Of a DNA stretch of 5,639 nucleotides, positions 1 to 5,639 are shown in pieces. Source of the DNA: Psychroflexus sp. (GTDB taxonomy: Bacteria; Bacteroidota; Bacteroidia; Flavobacteriales; Flavobacteriaceae); the NCBI GenBank assembly GCA_003565575.1, contig PXBV01000132.1, positions 1-5,639 of the forward strand, read 5' to 3'. The position numbers and the translations under genes were made by a program. Numbering within the stretch: the stretch's first letter is position 1; each line of letters begins with the position of its first letter. The notes under the pieces are model-generated. The model had not been told where the DNA came from. It did no database searches and worked only from the letters and a program-made list of their open reading frames with translations.

Positions 1-652
1 CGTACTTTAGCCCCCCTGCATCTACATCTCTGGAGTCGTCACCAAACGAATTACGACCATCTCCAGAAGTTACCCCAACCGATGGTTCTACACCTACATT
101 ACCAACGGCATATTTAGCATCTATAAAAATTCCAAATTCTCGACCGGTATTGCTCAAGGAGGTGCTCAATAAGCCACGCTCTGTAAATTGAAACTTATCC
201 TCATCAAAAGTCATTTCCTTATTATTGAAATTGACTCGTGTTTGCCCGACGGTAATCGTCAAGTTTTTGGAAGGATGATAGGCTACCCAAGCATCCAGTA
301 AAGCATCGGTATCACTGAAATTGTTTTGAATAAAGAAACTCACCTTTTGCTTTAAAGCTTTCCCTGAAATATTGAAGTAGCTTCTTCTGGCATTGAATTC
401 ATTTTCACCGTCCATTCCACTCAGTTTTGAATAGGTGTAGGAAGGTTGAATAAATCCACCTATTTTAAATTGGTACTGTCCGTCTTCAAAACTGAAGTTT
501 AAACCAGAGCCAAAATCAAAGCTTGCTTTATTGGTATTTATCGTGTTGTTATCTTGTTCGAAATCTGCTGAATCTTCGTTTATAATCAAGTCGTCTTGAG
601 CGACCATATCCACAGCTATAAAAAAGAGTATATAAAGAAATATTTTTTTCAT
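1..652 (-). CDS. Second OprO/OprP-like outer-membrane porin, 3'-truncated by the window edge
   Basis: The first 217 codons of a porin whose frame stays open to the left edge. It starts with ATG at 652, 12 bases after the M14 stop; the spacer reads AAGAAGACCGTC on the coding strand, weakly purine-rich. The signal peptide is MKKIFLYILFFIAVDMVA with likely cleavage before Q19, followed by an acidic, Asn-rich linker (about 20-45). The barrel then matches the complete porin upstream in the same order: GLNFSFEDG (50-58), GGFIQP (65-70), RRSYFNISG (89-97), LLDAWVAYHPSKN (118-130), TGREFGIFID (169-178), TSGDGRNSF (195-203) and GGLKY (213-217, at the edge). It is therefore a Porin_O_P family member and a diverged tandem paralogue. 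The conserved RRLRF stretch of the other copy is RRSYF here, and the eyelet-side arginines are fewer, so the two pores may differ in charge preference. The rest of the barrel and its end lie outside the window. Confidence 0.85.
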   Translation of the reverse strand, partial: MKKIFLYILFFIAVDMVAQDDLIINEDSADFEQDNNTINTNKASFDFGSGLNFSFEDGQYQFKIGGFIQPSYTYSKLSGMDGENEFNARRSYFNISGKALKQKVSFFIQNNFSDTDALLDAWVAYHPSKNLTITVGQTRVNFNNKEMTFDEDKFQFTERGLLSTSLSNTGREFGIFIDAKYAVGNVGVEPSVGVTSGDGRNSFGDDSRDVDAGGLKY

Positions 653-664
653 GACGGTCTTCTT

Positions 665-2218
665 TTAAAACGTTTTATTTTTTAAATACCGGTAATACGG
701 TAGGTGATTATTTTGGTTGGTAGGAATTACATTATAACTCACAAAACTATTTGGCGCCTCAGGCTCTAGGGTTTCTACAGCTAAATTGGCCTTGCGTTGG
801 CTCATGTCTACCACATAGCTGCCTTTAGGAAATAGCTTTTTTATGCTTGGCGTTTGGGTAGTGACATATTGTTGGTTAACCCCTTCGTATTTGTGAAGTG
901 ATTTTCTATACGTTTCAATTTGATAGGCTTCTACCTCCAATTCGAGGTCTTCCTTTAGTATTTTCACTTCCAGGCCTAAAATTTCCAGACGTCTTACTGC
1001 TTCTTTTTCTGAAGGCAATAAAATGTAAGCCGTTGGTCGCTTGCGGCTAAGCACTGGAATGGATTTTAAGGCATTTCGTAAAATAACTTCCTCTTGGATA
1101 AGTTCATTTTTCTCTAAATCAAGTAGTTCAATATTTTCTTTAGACACGCTTCTCTTAGACAAAACAACCGCATCGTGCTTAGATTTTGTCGCTTCTTCTA
1201 TCACAGACTTGATCTCATTCTTATGCTCTACTGAAGATTCTAAATAGGATAAAGCAGTCCAAAACGTAGTCATAGTTCTGCGTTTAAAAGACGTTTTACC
1301 AACATCTAATCCTCGTACTTCTACTAAGGTAGAAATGGTATTTGCCAGCGCATAGGACGTAGCACTCGATCTGGAATTCACCGAACCTAAATTGAAGCAA
1401 TCATAACCTTGACAATCTGATGTGGAAAAATAATCGAAGGTCTTTAAATTTTTTTCCTCTAAGAAAGATTTAGCGGGATTTACAAATTTTTCTTCGGTGT
1501 AGGTTCTGAGATTCTCAGGAACGTTCAAATTGCCAGAATACAGAAACATCACATCATTTGGGTTGGTAATGCCAAATTCAGCATAATGCACAAAAGCTCT
1601 TCTGAAGGCTCGATATTCATGAAAATCTAAAGCTACATCCGCTTCATAATCGCTAAACATTTGCTTTAAGAAGAGACTTTCTTTTACGTTGAGTTTGGTC
1701 TGGTCTCTATTTAAATCTAAACCATTTATCGCTCTCCTCAATTGGCGGTTATAGCCATCCACATTGGCCATGGGAACAATGGCAATTTCTAAATGATCTG
1801 AAAAACCAGCATAATCAGGATTGGCTAATAGCTCGTGAATTAAGTATAGAATTCCTTCTGTACTTGCGGGTTCATCTCCATGAATTCCTGCCTGTATCCA
1901 AACTTTTATTTTATTTTGATTTGAAGGCGTTTCAAAAAATTTCAACATTGGCACTTGCAGTCCTTTTTGGCTTTCTCCAATGTAAGTCAAATTGACTTTA
2001 TCTTGATTTCCTTCAACTAATGGATTCAAAAAAGCCATCATATCGTCGTATGTCGTGAAGCCTTTCTTTTTATCGAAAGCTGGTGTTGGGATATTCACTT
2101 CTAGTTCTGGAAAGAATTTCTCAGTCACTTTTTTGGGCTGTGGATTCATCAACTGAGCCCAAGACATCGAAGTGCAACTCAAAATAAGTATCCATATCAA
2201 ATTTTTCATCGTCTGCAT
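665..2218 (-). CDS. Exported M14-family zinc carboxypeptidase
   Basis: A secreted or periplasmic zinc metallopeptidase of family M14, 517 residues. Two starts are possible: ATG at 2218, coupled to the porin stop, or ATG at 2209, giving a more classical signal peptide MKNLIWILILSCTSMSWA. Cleavage is expected before Q22 either way. The zinc site is H113 and E116 (GIHGDEPAS) plus H200 (LDFHEYR). The substrate-binding Asn-Arg pair is N170-R171 (DLNRD) and the catalytic glutamate is E300 (TLVEVRG), all in the expected order, so the enzyme should be active. C269 and C274 (DCQGYDC) could form a disulfide, fitting export. Residues about 330-517 extend beyond the catalytic domain: a Glu/Lys-rich helical stretch, then a compact region with VEAYQIE and a late segment VVDMSQRKANLAVETLEPEA, a pattern I recall from other large Bacteroidota M14 enzymes. 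No type IX sorting domain is evident at the C terminus. It probably trims C-terminal residues from peptides; specificity cannot be read. It lies between two porin genes. Confidence 0.92.
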   Translation of the reverse strand: MQTMKNLIWILILSCTSMSWAQLMNPQPKKVTEKFFPELEVNIPTPAFDKKKGFTTYDDMMAFLNPLVEGNQDKVNLTYIGESQKGLQVPMLKFFETPSNQNKIKVWIQAGIHGDEPASTEGILYLIHELLANPDYAGFSDHLEIAIVPMANVDGYNRQLRRAINGLDLNRDQTKLNVKESLFLKQMFSDYEADVALDFHEYRAFRRAFVHYAEFGITNPNDVMFLYSGNLNVPENLRTYTEEKFVNPAKSFLEEKNLKTFDYFSTSDCQGYDCFNLGSVNSRSSATSYALANTISTLVEVRGLDVGKTSFKRRTMTTFWTALSYLESSVEHKNEIKSVIEEATKSKHDAVVLSKRSVSKENIELLDLEKNELIQEEVILRNALKSIPVLSRKRPTAYILLPSEKEAVRRLEILGLEVKILKEDLELEVEAYQIETYRKSLHKYEGVNQQYVTTQTPSIKKLFPKGSYVVDMSQRKANLAVETLEPEAPNSFVSYNVIPTNQNNHLPYYRYLKNKTF

Positions 2219-2222
2219 ATTA
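2216..2222 (-). promoter_or_regulatory. TAATATG stop-start junction (likely translational coupling)
   Basis: The porin stop TAA, one T and the M14 ATG form the same heptamer as at 4692-4686. The surrounding coding-strand bases are also alike (GATTTTAATATGCAGAC here, GATTTAATATGCTGAC at the other site). The match supports the start at 2218 for the M14 gene over the in-frame ATG nine bases later. Confidence 0.55.
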
Positions 2223-3533
2223 AAATCCTATTGTAAAAATTAATCTAGCTAACCACTCATTGCCATCTATAGGCTCTCCGTTGATATTATTGGAACCTTC
2301 ATTCACATCTATATAGGTAATGGAAGCCTGAATTTTTGCTCCATAATTTTTGTCTAGGTACTTGCTCACTCCAAAGGTGTAATAGTTGGGTCTGTTGTAA
2401 AATGTTCCGTTATTTAAAAACGAATGCTCGTCTGCTCTTAGGTGCGTATAACGCGCATCTACGGAATATAGATTTTTGAAAATGTAACCAGCTTGGATGT
2501 TATAGCCTTCGCCTAATATCATTCTCCCTCTTACATAATTTTCGATATCTTGAACACCATTCACAAAAAAATCTGAAGTTATAGAGCCATTATTTCTTAC
2601 CCGTTGAGAAATGTCATCATTCACATCAGCATATGATTTTACAAACTCACCTAGCATGGAAAACCCTCTATACTTGAAGAGGAAGTCAATACCAAACTTG
2701 GTATAATCGGGTAAGGCTTCATTGCCAAAATCATCCAAATAAATAATGTTACCGCTGGCACGACCTCTACGACTACTCATCCCATAATTTATGCTGTAAT
2801 TCACCCCAACCACAAGTTTTGGAGTGAGTTCTCTTACAATGTCGGCTTGTCGAAATTGACCAAAGTAGGTAAACAGTCCGAAAGGTAAAAAGTCTAGTCT
2901 TCCTCCATACTTTAACCCTCCTCTATCTTTTTCAAATACATTATTTCCATCTCCATTTGTAATTACAAGAGAAGGTTTTAAATATGAGCCACCTCTCAAT
3001 CTGTAAGATCCATCCACAAACAATCCAAATTCACGGATGGAACTGAAAGCAGAAGTTACTCTACTCCGTTCTACCAATTGAAGGGTTTCTGAAGGCATCC
3101 TCAACTCACGATTATCTGTAGAAGTAGATCGCTGACCAAAACTCAACCTTATATTTTTATTAGGCCGATAAGTAACAAATGCATCCAATAAAAAATTACC
3201 TACGCCGTCTTCCTGCTCTACACCAAGTTCTGGAGTTCCACTCAAGTCAACTCGAAGGCGGTATCCAAATTTGTTATTTTCAGATTCACCACTTACTGTA
3301 AACCTCAATCTTCGCATTCTAAACCGGTTATAAAGCTGGTCATCATCGGTACCAGTATATCGTTTGGATTCCATATAAGGCTGGGCAAAACCCGTTAGCC
3401 GCAAACTATGGCCGTTTTCTCCAGAAAATCTTAAGCCTTCTCCAAACCGGTATTGGTCCAAATATATTTGAGCTTCTGAAAACTGGGAGCCTGCCAAAAA
3501 ACAAAAAAGGATTATGATTTTTATATACTTCAT
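2220..3533 (-). CDS. OprO/OprP-like outer-membrane porin (complete)
   Basis: An outer-membrane beta-barrel porin of the phosphate-selective porin O/P type (Porin_O_P family), 437 residues. The start is ATG at 3533, followed by a typical signal peptide (KYIKIIILFCFLAG, then SEA with likely cleavage before Q22). The family-like stretch RMRRLRFTVSG lies at about 72-82. Next come LLDAFVTYRPNKN (115-127), SIREFGLFVDG (165-175), ITNGDGNNVF (191-200) and GGLKYGGR (205-212). Alternating aromatic and polar strands fill the rest. The chain ends in LIFTIGF, and the terminal Phe fits a BAM-complex insertion signal. Arginines are frequent in the first third and in a loop near 255-258 (RRGR), which would suit an anion-selective pore, though this is inference. 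It is a paralogue of the partial porin at the left edge. The name phosphate-selective should not be taken literally: the neighbours are peptidase, amidohydrolase and carboxylate carrier, so a small organic anion or peptide is a better guess. Confidence 0.85.
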   Translation of the reverse strand: MKYIKIIILFCFLAGSQFSEAQIYLDQYRFGEGLRFSGENGHSLRLTGFAQPYMESKRYTGTDDDQLYNRFRMRRLRFTVSGESENNKFGYRLRVDLSGTPELGVEQEDGVGNFLLDAFVTYRPNKNIRLSFGQRSTSTDNRELRMPSETLQLVERSRVTSAFSSIREFGLFVDGSYRLRGGSYLKPSLVITNGDGNNVFEKDRGGLKYGGRLDFLPFGLFTYFGQFRQADIVRELTPKLVVGVNYSINYGMSSRRGRASGNIIYLDDFGNEALPDYTKFGIDFLFKYRGFSMLGEFVKSYADVNDDISQRVRNNGSITSDFFVNGVQDIENYVRGRMILGEGYNIQAGYIFKNLYSVDARYTHLRADEHSFLNNGTFYNRPNYYTFGVSKYLDKNYGAKIQASITYIDVNEGSNNINGEPIDGNEWLARLIFTIGF

Positions 3534-3542
3534 GAGCTTATA

Positions 3543-4688
3543 TTAGTGTTCAAAATTTCCTTTTACAAGCACTGTCTTGTTTTCCATCATGAGTTGTCCT
3601 TTAGCAAAAACGTCTTTCAAATCGAAGTTTTCATCTAGACAACACAAGTCGGCGTCGTAGCCTACTTCTATTTTACCTTTAGCTTTTAAGCCTAAATTTT
3701 TAGCGGGGTTGGTGGTAATTAACTTTACTGCATCAGAAATATCTACATTTCCTTCATTGATTAAAGCTTTGGTTTGCTCATAATTGAGATGAATAGGTGC
3801 TTTGGTAAAGCCAATCAATTTTCCGTTTTCATCGGTTTTACCTAAACCTGCATTTCCATCGCTACTAAAGGTCATTTGCTCAATGGAAACACCTTTTTCT
3901 ATGGCATATAAAACAGACTTGTAGGGGTCGGTGTATTTTGTACCGCCTGTGGTGATGTCAATCATTCCCCCGAGTTTAGCAAATTCTAAGGACTGGTCGA
4001 AAAGCGATTGGGTTCTTCCCACATGCGTAGGAGAAATATGCTCGATGGGGAATTCATATTTTTCTACCAATTCCATTAAAATATCCATTTGACTGATCAG
4101 TTTTCCTAAATGAATATGTAAAATGCCTTTTTTGCCAGCGATTTGCGCTCCAACACAAACTTCCTGAAGATGCCTGAGCAATTCGGTAGCCGTAGGATAA
4201 GATGAACGCGCATCCGCAATAGCCACTTTACAGCCTAAGACCATATCGATAAACACCATATCATCTTGAATGGAATCAGTAATGGTTAACGGGTTGATGT
4301 TAAAATAGCTGGTGTACATATAAGCGGTCATGCCTTCCATATTCAAGGCTTTTACTTTGGCGTATAAGCTTTTGATGCTTCTAGCCGTTCCATCGGTGCC
4401 TAGCAAACCTACAACGGTTGTGCTTCCGCAGGACATAAAATCCCCCAACATCAATTCTGGAGTCATCGAAGAAAAACCGTGCTTTCCTCCAGCGCCAATC
4501 ACGTGGATGTGTTGGTCAATGAACCCAGAAGTGACTATTTTTCCTTTGGCATCCCAGATTTTACTGATAGTAGGATGGTTGTCAATCTCATCTTCGATAG
4601 CCAGTATTTTTCCGCCACCGAGGAGTATATCTTTTATTCCTAAAGCTTGAGGTGCGTATGTATTCGCGTTTTTTATTAATGTCAGCAT
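3543..4688 (-). CDS. IadA-family (isoaspartyl dipeptidase-like) binuclear metal amidohydrolase with altered substrate-site residues
   Basis: A cytoplasmic amidohydrolase of the IadA (beta-aspartyl-peptidase) family, 381 residues against 390 in E. coli, with no signal peptide. Compared from memory with E. coli IadA, the region from residue 60 to 281 aligns at a constant offset of 8 with no gaps. Metal ligands are intact: H60 and H62 (QHIH), K154 (the carboxylated lysine), H193, H222 and catalytic D277 (SSDGN). Substrate residues G67, T98, R161 and R225 are also kept. Three key positions differ: K69 replaces Glu77, F129 replaces Tyr137 and G281 replaces Ser289; I checked these codons in the DNA (AAG, TTT, GGT). 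The enzyme should bind two metals and hydrolyse an amide, but classical beta-aspartyl dipeptide cleavage is doubtful. The gene symbol is left blank for that reason. It sits one base after the carrier gene and nine bases before the porin gene, so its substrate probably arrives through them. Family assignment is firm; substrate is unknown. Confidence 0.9.
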   Translation of the reverse strand: MLTLIKNANTYAPQALGIKDILLGGGKILAIEDEIDNHPTISKIWDAKGKIVTSGFIDQHIHVIGAGGKHGFSSMTPELMLGDFMSCGSTTVVGLLGTDGTARSIKSLYAKVKALNMEGMTAYMYTSYFNINPLTITDSIQDDMVFIDMVLGCKVAIADARSSYPTATELLRHLQEVCVGAQIAGKKGILHIHLGKLISQMDILMELVEKYEFPIEHISPTHVGRTQSLFDQSLEFAKLGGMIDITTGGTKYTDPYKSVLYAIEKGVSIEQMTFSSDGNAGLGKTDENGKLIGFTKAPIHLNYEQTKALINEGNVDISDAVKLITTNPAKNLGLKAKGKIEVGYDADLCCLDENFDLKDVFAKGQLMMENKTVLVKGNFEH

Positions 4689-4692
4689 ATTA
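4686..4692 (-). promoter_or_regulatory. TAATATG stop-start junction (likely translational coupling)
   Basis: The TAA stop of the DcuC-like gene is followed by one T and then the ATG of the IadA-like gene. The upstream bases are AT-rich with no good Shine-Dalgarno match, as is common in Bacteroidota. Re-initiation by the terminating ribosome is the likely mode. The same heptamer recurs at the porin to M14 junction. Confidence 0.6.
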
Positions 4693-5639
4693 AATCGTAT
4701 ATAAAAAATGATATGAAAGCATAATTACTAAAGCCACACAAAGTGGAATAAGGTTGCGTTTTACAATTTGGAAGGTGTTGACTTTGGCAACTTCAGCAGT
4801 AGCGATTAGCACACCAGCAACCGGTGAAACCGTCCTTCCCATAGATGCAGAAAGTTGCATGGGCAAAATGATAGACGAACTTTTTACACCCAGCGTGCTT
4901 GCAATATCTGGCACCAAAGGACCAAATGAAAAGAAAGAAGCATTTCCGCTACCCATCAGCATAGAAGCCAGATAAATCATAATGGATAAGACAACGCCTA
5001 TCCCAATAGCCTCAAAACCTAGACTTTGAGACAAACTCAAAAGGCCATCAATAAAGCCTAAAGCAATGAGTCCTTTTGAAAAAATATCGGCGGCGATGAT
5101 TAATGTGACTACGGTTTTGAAAATATTCCCCATGCCATTCCAGAAAATTTTTAGCGACTCCATCACTGTTTTTATGTTTTGGTGTCTCACCAATTCAAAA
5201 ATCAAGGCGATGCCTAAACTGATAAACATAGCTGTGGTGGTATCTAAAACAATAGGTGTTTCAAAGAAGTTGAATAAACCCGAAAACACAATCAGTAAAA
5301 CAAGTGGTAATACGGGAATGATGGCGTAATATAAGGGTGCTGTTAGTTGGAGTTCATCCACTTTCACAGGTTCTATATCCTCCTTTTTTTCTTTTTTATC
5401 ATAGTACCGATTTACGAAATAGTAGGTAATCATCATTGAAATACTCAACGGAACGACTAGTGGGATTTGATCTGAAACAAAGTACACAATGCTATCTTCA
5501 TCGATGATACTTACAGCTCTAGCGGTGATGGCAGATGCAGGTCCAATACCAAAGGCGGTACAAGCCGTAATTACAGAAACCGCAGATAGTCTGCTAATCC
5601 CTAAATTGATAAGAATTGGAAAAACAGAAGCCATCAATA
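4690..5639 (-). CDS. DcuC-family C4-dicarboxylate (anaerobic) carrier, 5'-truncated by the window edge
   Basis: An inner-membrane secondary transporter of the DcuC family (C4-dicarboxylate anaerobic carrier type). About 314 C-terminal residues are present. The reading frame runs open to the right edge and family members are usually about 450 residues, so roughly the first third is missing. The codon at 5637-5635 is TTG and the next is ATG, but neither is likely to be the true start because the sequence there (MASVFPILINLGISR) matches the middle of the family. Hydrophobic segments alternate with a charged cytoplasmic loop around residues 80-95 (YDKKEKKEDIEP). The family signatures GSGNASFFSF (about 229-238) and QLSASMGRTVSPVAGV (about 261-276) are clear. 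It is the most upstream gene seen and its stop lies one base before the amidohydrolase start. Family members carry fumarate, succinate or related acids, but the substrate here is unknown; amino-acid-derived acids or small acidic peptides are possible. Confidence 0.85.
   Translation of the reverse strand, partial: LMASVFPILINLGISRLSAVSVITACTAFGIGPASAITARAVSIIDEDSIVYFVSDQIPLVVPLSISMMITYYFVNRYYDKKEKKEDIEPVKVDELQLTAPLYYAIIPVLPLVLLIVFSGLFNFFETPIVLDTTTAMFISLGIALIFELVRHQNIKTVMESLKIFWNGMGNIFKTVVTLIIAADIFSKGLIALGFIDGLLSLSQSLGFEAIGIGVVLSIMIYLASMLMGSGNASFFSFGPLVPDIASTLGVKSSSIILPMQLSASMGRTVSPVAGVLIATAEVAKVNTFQIVKRNLIPLCVALVIMLSYHFLYTI

Larger units (their letters stand above)
1..5639 (-). other. Operon: carrier, IadA-like amidohydrolase, porin, M14 peptidase, porin
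   Basis: Five same-strand genes are separated by only 1, 9, 1 and 12 bases, with no room for internal promoters or terminators outside coding sequence. They should be one transcript reading leftwards. Each cell compartment is covered: outer membrane (two porins), periplasm (M14), inner membrane (carrier) and cytosol (amidohydrolase). The promoter and any regulator must lie to the right of the window, and the transcript continues past the left edge. Confidence 0.8.

Noticed and set aside
11..16. Run of six C in the second porin as a phase-variation tract
   Set aside because: It is short, encodes two in-frame glycines of the conserved GGLKY motif, and shows no frame disruption.
665..900. Type IX secretion sorting domain at the M14 C terminus
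   Set aside because: The tail ends YYRYLKNKTF and lacks the usual conserved sorting-domain features I would expect, so periplasmic or other export is assumed.
1041..1247. Plus-strand open frame of 68 codons inside the M14 gene
   Set aside because: It is antisense to a well-supported gene, has Ser/Phe-rich shadow composition and shows no recognisable domain.
4302..4307. Y128 of the amidohydrolase as a substitute for the missing catalytic Tyr
   Set aside because: The alignment with E. coli IadA is gapless on both sides (from the conserved T126 to the TIT at 135-137), which places F129, not Y128, at the Tyr137 position. A structural shift cannot be fully excluded, so this is noted as a test in the findings.
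4330..4650. Plus-strand open frame of 106 codons inside the amidohydrolase gene
   Set aside because: It is antisense to the conserved IadA-family frame that carries all metal ligands; nothing supports it as a gene.
4754..5329. Two plus-strand open frames (4754-4975 and 5066-5329) inside the carrier gene
   Set aside because: Both mirror the transporter coding frame and have no motifs or start context of their own.
5632..5637. TTG or ATG near the right edge as the start of the carrier gene
   Set aside because: The residues there match the interior of DcuC-family proteins and the protein would lack a third of its usual length, so the gene is cut by the window.

Overview
The window is a five-gene stretch of an operon. 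All genes lie on the minus strand and are transcribed from the right edge to the left edge. The gaps between them are 1, 9, 1 and 12 bases, so almost every base is coding. No promoter, terminator, RNA gene, mobile element or CRISPR array is visible. The first gene (right edge) and the last gene (left edge) are both cut by the window. The host is most likely a member of the Bacteroidota, probably Flavobacteriia. The DNA is AT-rich, no clear Shine-Dalgarno sites precede the starts, three exported proteins have signal peptides ending in Ala-Gln, and two of them are OprO/OprP-type porins ending or expected to end in the beta-barrel style of this phylum. This assignment is inferred from style and not from a marker gene.

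In transcription order the genes are: (1) a DcuC-family inner-membrane carboxylate carrier lacking its N-terminal part; (2) a cytoplasmic amidohydrolase of the isoaspartyl dipeptidase (IadA) family; (3) a complete OprO/OprP-like outer-membrane porin; (4) an exported M14 zinc carboxypeptidase with an intact catalytic set; (5) the first 217 codons of a second OprO/OprP-like porin, recognisably a paralogue of gene 3.

Together they look like a small uptake-and-hydrolysis pathway. The porins would let a small, probably anionic or peptide-like compound through the outer membrane. The M14 enzyme would trim it in the periplasm. The DcuC-like carrier would move a product across the inner membrane, and the IadA-like enzyme would cleave an amide or isopeptide bond in the cytosol. 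The pathway is inferred from localisation signals and gene order.

The most interesting point is in gene 2. It aligns without gaps to E. coli IadA through the active-site region and keeps all metal ligands, both substrate arginines and the catalytic Asp. However, three residues that define isoaspartyl dipeptide hydrolysis are changed: Glu77 to Lys69, Tyr137 to Phe129 and Ser289 to Gly281. An automatic label of beta-aspartyl-peptidase may therefore be wrong about the substrate, and the operon may process a different amide.
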